A DNA stretch of 9,197 nt. Origin: JAYZVT01 sp050248375 (GTDB lineage: Bacteria; Pseudomonadota; Alphaproteobacteria; Rhizobiales; Methyloligellaceae). Every line of letters begins with the position of its first letter. Position 1 is the first letter of the stretch. The notes below the pieces were generated by a model, which saw only the letters and a list, made by a program, of their open reading frames with translations, had not been told where the DNA came from and searched no databases. A program made the position numbers and the translations under genes. The stretch covers positions 1 through 9,197 of the forward strand of contig JBFWSL010000163.1 of the NCBI GenBank assembly GCA_050248375.1. Reading direction: 5' to 3'. Below are positions 1 through 5,255 of this stretch, piece by piece.

Positions 1-189
1 GGCGAGCGCTCCGCGGCGGTTGAGGCAGCATACCGCCGGCGACCATCCCAGCGCCTTCAGGCGCGGCGCGATGCGCGTCACGTGAAACTCGGCTCCGCCC
101 ACGTCGAGCGATCCGATGACGATCAGGGGGCCGGCGCCCGGCGGAAGGCCCCGCTCTTCGTTCTCGCGATCAACCGGCGTGCTGCTCAC
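1..189 (-). CDS. Glycosyltransferase family 4, N-terminal fragment
   Basis: This is the first 63 codons of a gene that leaves the window on the left. It reads from GTG at 189. After about 20 polar residues comes a hydrophobic strand and a glycine loop, PLIVIGSLDVGGAEFHVTRI (residues 21-40), then APRLKALGWSPAVCCLNRRG. This I/V-I-x-S-L-x-x-GGAE pattern is the typical start of GT-B fold family 4 glycosyltransferases, where the loop begins the acceptor-binding domain. The family transfers a sugar from a nucleotide-activated donor to a lipid-linked or oligosaccharide acceptor at the cytoplasmic face of the inner membrane. The GTG start is supported by AGGAAGG just upstream, and the gene begins 20 nt after the methyltransferase stop, so the two are probably co-transcribed. 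Donor and acceptor cannot be deduced from the fragment. Confidence 0.8.
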   Translation of the reverse strand, partial: MSSTPVDRENEERGLPPGAGPLIVIGSLDVGGAEFHVTRIAPRLKALGWSPAVCCLNRRGALA

Positions 190-193
190 GGCG

Positions 194-200
194 CCTTCCT
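194..200 (-). promoter_or_regulatory. Ribosome binding site of the glycosyltransferase gene
   Basis: On the minus strand AGGAAGG lies 4 nt before the GTG at 189. It is the only strong Shine-Dalgarno match in the 20-nt gap after the methyltransferase stop, and it decides the GTG start. Confidence 0.6.
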
Positions 201-209
201 GTCGTCCGG

Positions 210-1037
210 TCAGGCTGCGGGCTTGCGGAAGACGAACTCGTCGCAGCCCGATCCAAGCAGGCCCAGTCCGGTCGGCCTGGCGTTGCATCGAAGCAGCGTG
301 AATCCGCGCGCTTCGAAGAATTGCCGCACCTCGTCCGCCGAGATCGCCTCATAGGGATAGCCGCCCAGCCAGTCGTGGACGTCGTGGACAAGGCTCATGC
401 CCCGGCGCTGCCGGTAGCTGTCGCGGTAGTTGCGCCAGGAGCGCCCGGTAAGGGTGAGGCCCGCGGCCAGGGCGGCGAGATAGACGCGCCGGGCGGCTGC
501 TTGCGCGCGCGGGGAGGCGGAGGCGTACCAGCGCTTCTCCGCGATCCAGAAACGGTCCAGGCGGGTGCGCCTGTAGAGGGCGACGGCGAGCAGCCCTCCC
601 GGCGCGACCAGATCGCAGGCGCGGGACATGGCCCCGGCGAGGTCGCCGGTGTGATGGAGGACGCCCCAGGAATAGACGATGTCGTGCTGACCGTCGGCCT
701 GCGGCGTCATCTTCAGGACGTCGCCCCGGCGGACGGTCCAGTCGCGGCCAGGGGCGTGCGCTTCCAGCACCGCCCGGGCGGTCTCGACGGAGTTCACGTC
801 ATAGTCCACCGCGACAAGGGGGGATGCGCCGAGGCCGAGGGCGGCGACGGCATGGACGCCGGAACCGCAGCCGATATCGAGCCAGGAACGGCCGGCGACT
901 TCCTCGCACTCGAGCATGCGCAGCAGACCCGCTTCCGCCTCGCGGATGGCTTCGTCGCCGATGCCGCGGGCATAGTCGCTCCAGTTCTCGCCGAAGGCGA
1001 AACGCCCGTCATCGTTCACGGTGGCGGTGTCCTGCAT
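210..1037 (-). CDS. Class I SAM-dependent methyltransferase
   Basis: This is a 275-residue cytosolic protein with a complete Rossmann methyltransferase core. Motif I is LDIGCGSG (53-60) and the acidic ribose-binding strand is VAVDYD (75-80). GDV (105-107) follows strand 4, and motif IV/post-II is DIVYSWGVLHHTGD (119-132). APGGLLAVALY (145-155) precedes strand 6. The N-terminal FAFGENWSDYA and the C-terminal VHDWLGGYPYEAIS plus EVRQFFEARGF patterns are common in methyltransferases of polysaccharide and secondary-metabolite clusters. The acceptor is unknown; a sugar hydroxyl or amino group is likely from the context. The ATG at 1037 has only a weak GGGAC upstream. The gene is first in the leftward unit and is divergent from the acyltransferase gene. 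Confidence 0.85.
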   Translation of the reverse strand: MQDTATVNDDGRFAFGENWSDYARGIGDEAIREAEAGLLRMLECEEVAGRSWLDIGCGSGVHAVAALGLGASPLVAVDYDVNSVETARAVLEAHAPGRDWTVRRGDVLKMTPQADGQHDIVYSWGVLHHTGDLAGAMSRACDLVAPGGLLAVALYRRTRLDRFWIAEKRWYASASPRAQAAARRVYLAALAAGLTLTGRSWRNYRDSYRQRRGMSLVHDVHDWLGGYPYEAISADEVRQFFEARGFTLLRCNARPTGLGLLGSGCDEFVFRKPAA

Positions 1038-1063
1038 GTCCCGGTTTCGGGGCCCGTAGCCCT

Positions 1064-1093
1064 TTGATATTGGAGCCTTTGAGCGTGAGGCAA
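1064..1093 (-). promoter_or_regulatory. Candidate sigma-70-type promoter for the leftward genes
   Basis: On the minus strand TTGCCT (1093-1088) and TATCAA (1069-1064) are separated by 18 nt, matching the consensus at 4 of 6 positions in each box. Transcription would start about 20 nt before the methyltransferase ATG. The -35 box lies inside the left arm of the inverted repeat at 1089-1106. Found by eye only. Confidence 0.35.
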
Positions 1094-1106
1094 TAGCATT
1101 ATTGCC
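1089..1106. repeat. Inverted repeat, candidate operator
   Basis: GGCAATA and TATTGCC form a perfect 7-bp inverted repeat around a 4-nt spacer (GCAT). The 18-bp dyad is AT-richer than its surroundings and covers the -35 box of the candidate leftward promoter. That is a geometry expected for a dimeric repressor or activator. I cannot name the protein that would bind it. Confidence 0.45.
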
Positions 1107-1118
1107 GCCGCGGCGGCA
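1103..1118. repeat. Perfect 16-bp GC palindrome overlapping the inverted repeat
   Basis: TGCCGCCG followed by CGGCGGCA is a perfect palindrome without a spacer. Its left edge shares 4 bp (TGCC) with the right arm of the 1089-1106 dyad, so both structures cannot form at once. It sits in the middle of the divergent intergenic region. With no loop it is more likely a protein site than an RNA hairpin, though chance in GC-rich DNA is possible. Confidence 0.4.
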
Positions 1119-1144
1119 GTGTCCGTTTTGTGTTTCCGCGCGGC

Positions 1145-1173
1145 TTGCACCGGCCGGGCAGATGGCCTATCTG
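1145..1173 (+). promoter_or_regulatory. Weak candidate promoter for the acyltransferase genes
   Basis: TTGCAC (1145-1150) and TATCTG (1168-1173) have 17-nt spacing, with only about 3 of 6 matches per box. It is the best-spaced pair I see on the plus strand between 1038 and 1242. It would leave an untranslated leader of about 60 nt before the ATG at 1243. It overlaps the hairpin at 1154-1179. Confidence 0.2.
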
Positions 1174-1179
1174 GCCCGG
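1154..1179 (+). repeat. Bulged stem-loop upstream of the acyltransferase gene
   Basis: CCGGGCAGAT (1154-1163) pairs with ATCTGGCCCGG (1169-1179), with one bulged G and a 5-nt loop. A flanking CCGG on each side can extend the stem to about 14 bp. TTTT at 1189-1192 follows a few bases later, which is too distant and too short for a convincing terminator. It may be an operator, since it spans the weak promoter, or a leader hairpin. Confidence 0.4.
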
Positions 1180-1242
1180 ACCGGCCGATTTTCCGCCAGC
1201 GCAGAGGTGGAGACAACGGTCCGGCAGGGGAGCCGCGGCGGG

Positions 1243-2604
1243 ATGCTGTTCAACTCGGTACCGTTCCTGGCGCTGGTGACCGCCACATTCGGCGCTGTCC
1301 GTCTCATGCCCGGGATCGGCTGGCTGGTGCTGCTGGCCAGCGCCATATTCTACGGCTTCGCCGGCCCGAGGGACTCCCTGCTGTTCCTGGCCGTGATCGC
1401 GGCCAACTGGGCGGTGAGTTTCGCCCCGCCCAGGGCACGGCTGTGGCTCGCGGCCCTGGTGAATATCGGGGTGCTGGCGTTCCTCAAATACCGGGATTTC
1501 CTGACCGGCGGGGAGGCGACGGCGGGCAGCTTCGTGGACGTGGCGCTGCCGCTCGGCATTTCCTTCTACACCTTCCAGATGATGGCCTATCATGTGGACC
1601 TGGCGCGCGGCGTCACACGGCGGGCGTCGGGACTGCCGCAGTTCGCTACATTCGTGGCGTTCTTCCCGCAACTCATCGCGGGGCCGATCGTCCGGGCGCA
1701 TCAGTTGCTTCCGCAGGTCGAGCGGCTGTTCGCGGGCTATCGCCGGCGTTTGAGGCTGCTGACCTTCGGGCTTGGGCTCATCTGTCTCGGCCTGATCAAG
1801 AAGATCGTTTTCGCGGACAGCCTCGCGCCCATCGTGGACGATCTCTTCGCCATGCCGCCCGACAGCGTATTCGACGCCTGGCTCGCCGCGTGGCTGTTCG
1901 GCTTCCAGATCTATTTCGACTTCTCGGGATATTCCGACATCGGCGTCGGCGCGGCCTATCTTCTCGGCATCAGGCTGCCCTTCAACTTCGCCACGCCCTA
2001 TCTGTCGGCGGGCCCGCGGGAGTTCTGGCAGCGATGGCACATCACGCTTTCGGAGTGGATCCGCGACTATCTCTACATTCCGCTCGGAGGGTCGCGGGGC
2101 GGGGCGCTGAGATCGACGGCGGTACTGCTGGCGGTCATGGCTCTTGCCGGCCTGTGGCACGGCGCCAATCTCACCTTCCTGGTATGGGGGGCCGCATGGG
2201 GCGCGTATATCGCAATGACGCGGCTGGTGCCGGACCGGATGCGTCTACCCGGGTGGATTTCGTGGTTTCCGCACATGCTGGTCGTGATGGCGTTGTGGGT
2301 GTTCTTCCGTGCCCCCGGCATCGAAGCGGCGCTGAACCATCTGGGCGCGATGTCCGGCCTGTCCGGACTGCCTCTGTTTCAGACCGTGGAGGTTGGTTCC
2401 GCCGGCCTCGGCCTGGCCGCGTCCGGCTGCGCGGCATTGATGTTGCTGCATGCGGGCGAGTATTTTCTGCGCCGGACGGAGATGATCGCGGTCCTGCGGC
2501 GCGTCAATGGCCCGGTGGCCTGGTCGTTTCTGGCGACCGTCTCGGTCCTGCTGGTGCTGCTGCCGCACGGCGAGAGTAACCCGTTCATCTATTTCCGGTT
2601 CTGA
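1243..2604 (+). CDS. MBOAT family O-acyltransferase (AlgI-like)
   Basis: This is a 453-residue polytopic inner-membrane protein that is predicted to move acyl (often acetyl) groups across the membrane for O-acylation of an exported polysaccharide. The start MLFNSVPFLALV at 1243 matches the usual AlgI-like beginning, with AGGGGAG 10 nt upstream. The frame stays open back to 1102, but the 47 added residues are polar, arginine-rich and unlike the family. The signature block PREFWQRWHITLSEWIRDYL lies at about 258-277, followed by YIPLGGSRGG. The presumed catalytic histidine is His306 in GLWHGAN, and His266 sits in QRWH. Repeated hydrophobic stretches fit about ten membrane segments, and the length is normal for the family. 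The next gene starts 11 nt after the stop, so they form an operon. The acyl donor and glycan acceptor are not visible. Confidence 0.9.
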   Translation: MLFNSVPFLALVTATFGAVRLMPGIGWLVLLASAIFYGFAGPRDSLLFLAVIAANWAVSFAPPRARLWLAALVNIGVLAFLKYRDFLTGGEATAGSFVDVALPLGISFYTFQMMAYHVDLARGVTRRASGLPQFATFVAFFPQLIAGPIVRAHQLLPQVERLFAGYRRRLRLLTFGLGLICLGLIKKIVFADSLAPIVDDLFAMPPDSVFDAWLAAWLFGFQIYFDFSGYSDIGVGAAYLLGIRLPFNFATPYLSAGPREFWQRWHITLSEWIRDYLYIPLGGSRGGALRSTAVLLAVMALAGLWHGANLTFLVWGAAWGAYIAMTRLVPDRMRLPGWISWFPHMLVVMALWVFFRAPGIEAALNHLGAMSGLSGLPLFQTVEVGSAGLGLAASGCAALMLLHAGEYFLRRTEMIAVLRRVNGPVAWSFLATVSVLLVLLPHGESNPFIYFRF

Positions 2605-2615
2605 GAGGCTGGTGC

Positions 2616-3902
2616 GTGAAACCGAGGCAGACGGGTTTGGCGGGGATGGCGGGCAGGCTGCTGCTTGGGGCCGTGCTTGGCGTCCTGGCGTTCGAAGCGG
2701 GATTGCGGCTGATCCAGGCGACGCCCTTGTGGCGCGCGCTGCCGGTGGTCCCTCCAATCCTGGGTCTTCCCGACCGCGAGACGGGCTTTGTGTTTCGCCC
2801 CGGCGCGAGCGGCATCTGGATGTCGGAGAACAGGGCGCCTGTCTCGATCAACGCGATGGGGCTGAGGGACAGCGAGATCGATCCTCATAAGCCCGCGGGC
2901 GTCTTCCGGGTCCTGCTGACGGGAGATTCCTATATCGAGGCGCTCCAGGTGGATCAGAGGCACAGCATGGAAGCCCTGTCGGAGGAGCGGCTCGCGGGGC
3001 TCGGCCACCGGATCGAGATCGCCAATCTGGCAATGTCGGGACACGGGCCGCTGCGCCAGCTCGCGCGGCTAAGACAGATGGCGCCGCGCCTCGACGGCGA
3101 TCTTGTCGTCTCCTTTCTGCGGGTGAGCGATTTCGCGACAAGCGAGCTGTCGGACGACAGCAAGTTTCCCGCCTATGTGGAGGATTCGTCGGGGGCATTG
3201 GTGGAAGGTCATGCGTTCCAGAACCGCTTCATGGTGCGGAACGCGGACAATCCCCTTGTCCGGCTGTCGCTTTGGGTAATCACCAACAGTGAAGTGGCGA
3301 GAATTCTGTACTGGCTGCACCGCGAGCCTCCCATCGGCGGCACCGCGCGCTCAGGGCAGGAGGCTTCGGGCGGAAATTCCCCGGCCTGCGACCCGGATTA
3401 CTGGAGGACGCTCGACGAGTTGTGGCGCCACCATCGACCGGAGGGACAGTGGCGGCGCGCGGCGCGGTTCGCGAAGGATTATTCCGATTGGCTGGCGGCC
3501 GGGAAACTGCCGGCCATCGTTGTCCTGAGGCTCGCTCCGGTTCCCTCGGCGCCGGGATGCACCGGAGCGCGGCTGGAGCGGACCCGGATCATGGGAGAAG
3601 CCCGGCAACTGTTCGCTGACCGGGGTGTCGCCACGGCCGATATCGAGGAGATGGTCGAAAGAGAGGTCGGGAAGGCGGACCCGAGACCCGTCCTGCATTT
3701 CGGCGGCGAAGGCAGGGGCCATTACAACCATACCGGACATGCCTATTTCGCCCGGGCGCTGACAACCATCATTCTGCGGCATCTGACAGGGCAGGACGCC
3801 CAAAAATCGGCACATTTCCGGGGAAAAACTCCCGTCCTTCCCGCTTTGTCCGAGGTTCGGGGCAAGGCTCATCCGGTTGACCGGGCGGCTGGTTGGCGCT
3901 AG
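2616..3902 (+). CDS. Membrane-anchored SGNH-hydrolase-like protein, partner of the MBOAT acyltransferase
   Basis: This is a 428-residue protein starting at GTG with GAGAGG 7 nt upstream. A signal anchor (about residues 13-30) should put the rest in the periplasm. Block I of the SGNH fold is clear: LLTGDSYIEAL with Ser105 as the nucleophile. NLAMSGHGPLRQL (137-149) fits block II with Gly142. Block III usually ends in Asn-Asp, but here the strand reads FLRVSDF with Ser171 in place of Asn. Block V reads GHYNHTGHAYFARAL with His369 and His372, but has no Asp two residues before the first His. MBOAT plus SGNH pairs such as AlgI with AlgJ/AlgX acylate exported glycans, so an acyl-transfer role is more likely than plain hydrolysis. 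Residues after about 392 look like a non-conserved tail and may only cover the next promoter. Confidence 0.75.
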   Translation: MKPRQTGLAGMAGRLLLGAVLGVLAFEAGLRLIQATPLWRALPVVPPILGLPDRETGFVFRPGASGIWMSENRAPVSINAMGLRDSEIDPHKPAGVFRVLLTGDSYIEALQVDQRHSMEALSEERLAGLGHRIEIANLAMSGHGPLRQLARLRQMAPRLDGDLVVSFLRVSDFATSELSDDSKFPAYVEDSSGALVEGHAFQNRFMVRNADNPLVRLSLWVITNSEVARILYWLHREPPIGGTARSGQEASGGNSPACDPDYWRTLDELWRHHRPEGQWRRAARFAKDYSDWLAAGKLPAIVVLRLAPVPSAPGCTGARLERTRIMGEARQLFADRGVATADIEEMVEREVGKADPRPVLHFGGEGRGHYNHTGHAYFARALTTIILRHLTGQDAQKSAHFRGKTPVLPALSEVRGKAHPVDRAAGWR

Positions 3903-3905
3903 ACG
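3877..3905 (+). promoter_or_regulatory. Candidate promoter of the regulator/antiterminator operon
   Basis: TTGACC (3877-3882, 5 of 6) and TAGACG (3900-3905, 3 of 6) are spaced by 17 nt. The pair lies in the last codons of the SGNH-like gene. A transcript starting near 3912 would carry the direct repeats at 3922-3949 and the TTG start at 3965. It was found by eye and the -10 box is poor. Confidence 0.35.
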
Positions 3906-3921
3906 TTCAAAATCTGAACAC

Positions 3922-3949
3922 CAGTGGTTTCCCAAAGCAGTGGTTTCCC
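3922..3949 (+). repeat. 12-bp direct repeat in the regulator's leader
   Basis: CAGTGGTTTCCC occurs twice (3922-3933 and 3938-3949) with a 16-bp period and AAAG between the copies. It lies between the SGNH-like stop and the start of the winged-helix gene. Two tandem copies about one and a half helical turns apart could be binding sites for a regulator, possibly the gene's own product. It could also be a small tandem duplication. Confidence 0.5.
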
Positions 3950-3950
3950 C

Positions 3951-3956
3951 AGGGGG
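3951..3956 (+). promoter_or_regulatory. Ribosome binding site of the winged-helix gene
   Basis: AGGGGG lies 8 nt before the TTG at 3965. It is the only good Shine-Dalgarno match upstream of this frame and selects TTG 3965 over the in-frame TTG at 3893, which has none. Confidence 0.5.
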
Positions 3957-3964
3957 CGCGTAAC

Positions 3965-4597
3965 TTGCCTGAAGCCGAGGAACGTATCGTCAGGCATCTG
4001 CTGACGGCCATCGACGACGATGCCGGCGTCTCGCAGCGCAAGCTGTCGAGCGAAATGGGCATCGCGGTCGGGTCGGTGAACTGGTACCTGAAGCGCTGTG
4101 TCAACAAGGGCCTGGTGAAGCTGCAGCAGGTGCCCATGCGCCGCTATGCCTATTACCTCACGCCCAAGGGCTTCGAGGAAAAGGCGCGGCTCACCGCCTC
4201 CTTCCTGCAATCCTCCTTCGATCTCTACCGGCGCGGCCGCAAGGAAGCGGCCGATATCCTGAATGAGGTCGCCGCCCGGGGCGGACGAGGCGTGCTGCTC
4301 GCCGGCGACGGCGACCTGGCGGAGATCGCGGTGCTGGCCGGGCTGGACACCGGGGTGGCCGTCGTGGCCATCGTCGAGCCTGCCCCTCAGCGTGATATGT
4401 GCGCGGGCGTGCCCGTGGTGGCGGACCTGGCCGCGGCCTTCAAGCTCGGAGACAAGCCCGCCACCGATATCGTCATCACCAGCCTTTCGGCGCCGCGACG
4501 CACCTACGCCCGCATTCTCGCGGAGGCGGAAGCGGCAGGACTGCCGGCGGGCGCGATCCACATTCCCGGCATCCTCAATTTCAGGCCCGGCCCATGA
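3965..4597 (+). CDS. Winged-helix regulator fused to a Rossmann-like domain
   Basis: From TTG 3965 this is 210 residues. Residues 4-75 are a MarR/ArsR-like winged helix: EERIVRHLLTAID, then VSQRKLSSEMGIAVGSVNWY (22-41) as helix-turn-helix, and YYLTPKGFEEKARL as wing and following helix. Residues 108-205 look like a single Rossmann unit: RGVLLAGDGDLAEIA with a glycine loop, VAIVEP at the second strand, GVPVVADL, DIVITSL, and a final AGAIHIPGI strand. By eye this follows the N-terminal domain of FlaA1/CapD-type sugar-nucleotide enzymes and PglD, so a nucleotide-sugar or cofactor ligand is a reasonable guess, not a demonstrated one. The catalytic part of such enzymes is absent. The stop overlaps the antiterminator ATG (ATGA), implying translational coupling and a shared role in controlling the polysaccharide operon. 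The DNA target is unknown. Confidence 0.75.
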   Translation: MPEAEERIVRHLLTAIDDDAGVSQRKLSSEMGIAVGSVNWYLKRCVNKGLVKLQQVPMRRYAYYLTPKGFEEKARLTASFLQSSFDLYRRGRKEAADILNEVAARGGRGVLLAGDGDLAEIAVLAGLDTGVAVVAIVEPAPQRDMCAGVPVVADLAAAFKLGDKPATDIVITSLSAPRRTYARILAEAEAAGLPAGAIHIPGILNFRPGP

Positions 4598-5118
4598 CCG
4601 CGCAGCCCGCACAGACGGCCGGCGCCTGGGTGGCGGCCAGCACGCACCAGTTCAAGGAGGCGGTCGCCATCGCCAACCTGGAACGGCAGGGCTTCCACGC
4701 CTATTGCCCGATGATCCGGCGCAAGGTGCGTCATGCCCGGCAGTTGCGCGAGGTGCTGCGGCCGCTGTTCCCCGGCTATGTGTTCATCCAGGTCGCGGCG
4801 GAGCGGACCCAGTGGCGTCCGATCCTTTCGACCACGGGCATCCGCTCGCTGGTGCGCTTCGGCGAGCGGCTCGGTTTCCTGCCTTCGAGTTTCATCGAGG
4901 GGCTGGTGGCGCGCGAGGAAGACGGCGCGGTGCCGATGCCGCGCTTCCGCGAGGCCTATGCGGTAGGCGAAAAGTTGCGTTTCCGCGAAGGTCCCTTCGA
5001 GGGGCTGATCGCGACGGTACTGAAAAGCGAAGAGAGCGACCGGCTGCTGGTGCTTCTCGATCTGCTGAGGCAGAGCGTGAAGGTGCGGGTGCCGATCGAG
5101 AACGTGGTTCCAGCCTAG
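4594..5118 (+). CDS. Specialised NusG/RfaH-type transcription antiterminator
   Basis: This is a 174-residue protein. The NGN domain covers about residues 10-105: GAWVAASTHQFKEAVAIANL is the first strand and helix, HAYCPMIRRKVRHAR matches the second strand, and PLFPGYVFIQ (58-67) is the hallmark of NusG/RfaH paralogs. A KOW domain follows from about 124: VGEKLRFREGPFEGLIATVL, then a strand-rich end, VKVRVPIENVV. Such paralogs bind RNA polymerase, suppress pausing and Rho action, and serve long polysaccharide operons (RfaH, Bacteroides UpxY, LoaP). It is not housekeeping NusG: its partners are not secE or rplK, and it sits just before sugar-nucleotide genes. It has a four-base ATGA overlap with the winged-helix gene, with AGG 8 nt before the ATG. 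Confidence 0.88.
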   Translation: MTAQPAQTAGAWVAASTHQFKEAVAIANLERQGFHAYCPMIRRKVRHARQLREVLRPLFPGYVFIQVAAERTQWRPILSTTGIRSLVRFGERLGFLPSSFIEGLVAREEDGAVPMPRFREAYAVGEKLRFREGPFEGLIATVLKSEESDRLLVLLDLLRQSVKVRVPIENVVPA

Positions 5119-5202
5119 CAGCGAAGAGCGGCGGCGCCCGGCGACGGGATGCGGCCGCTCCGCGTGTTCGGAAGCTGAACGGGCTGGATGGCAATATCGG
5201 CG

Positions 5203-5225
5203 GACCGGGTGAATTTCACCCGGTC
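5203..5225 (+). repeat. Near-perfect hairpin in the leader
   Basis: GACCGGGTGAA (5203-5213) and TTCACCCGGTC (5215-5225) are perfect 11-bp arms around a single T. In RNA the innermost pairs would open to a small A/U loop, and G5202-U5226 and C5201-G5227 could extend the stem. No T-run follows, which argues against a Rho-independent terminator. An RNA pause hairpin or a dimeric protein site are the alternatives. Confidence 0.65.
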
Positions 5226-5226
5226 T

Positions 5227-5234
5227 GCGGTAGC
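5227..5234 (+). promoter_or_regulatory. ops-like antiterminator recruitment element (candidate)
   Basis: GCGGTAGC is identical to the central eight bases of the enterobacterial ops element (GGCGGTAGCGTG), which pauses RNA polymerase and recruits RfaH. In ops the two GC ends of this octamer can pair across a GGTA loop in the non-template strand, and the same is possible here. It is on the transcribed strand, directly after the hairpin and 109 nt beyond the NusG/RfaH-like stop. The flanking ops bases are not conserved. Confidence 0.4.
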
Positions 5235-5255
5235 AATGGTGAAACCGGAAAATCG

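Noticed and set aside
423..429. Second GCGGTAG match on the plus strand
   Set aside because: It lies inside a gene transcribed from the minus strand, so it cannot act as a transcribed ops-like element for that gene.
1102..1242. N-terminal extension of the MBOAT frame by 47 codons
   Set aside because: The extension is polar and arginine-rich and crosses palindromic promoter DNA. The family start MLFNS with a Shine-Dalgarno is at 1243.
1099..2160. Long minus-strand open frame (353 codons) opposite the acyltransferase gene
   Set aside because: Its product is rich in Arg, Gln, Glu and Pro with no recognisable fold, as expected of the antisense frame of a GC-rich gene. The plus strand encodes a clear MBOAT protein.
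3938..3960. Resemblance to the CCAGGGG part of the enterobacterial JUMPstart sequence
   Set aside because: Only CAGTGGT and CCAGGGG match, the GCGGTAG core is absent, and the G-run is better explained as the ribosome binding site of the winged-helix gene.
4960..4966. GCGGTAG inside the antiterminator gene
   Set aside because: It falls in Ala-Val-Gly codons of the KOW-domain start, lacks the following C and has no adjacent hairpin. It is probably coincidental.
5203..5234. Intrinsic terminator after the antiterminator gene
   Set aside because: The hairpin is strong, but GCGGTAGCAATGG follows instead of a U-tract, and the next gene continues the same pathway.
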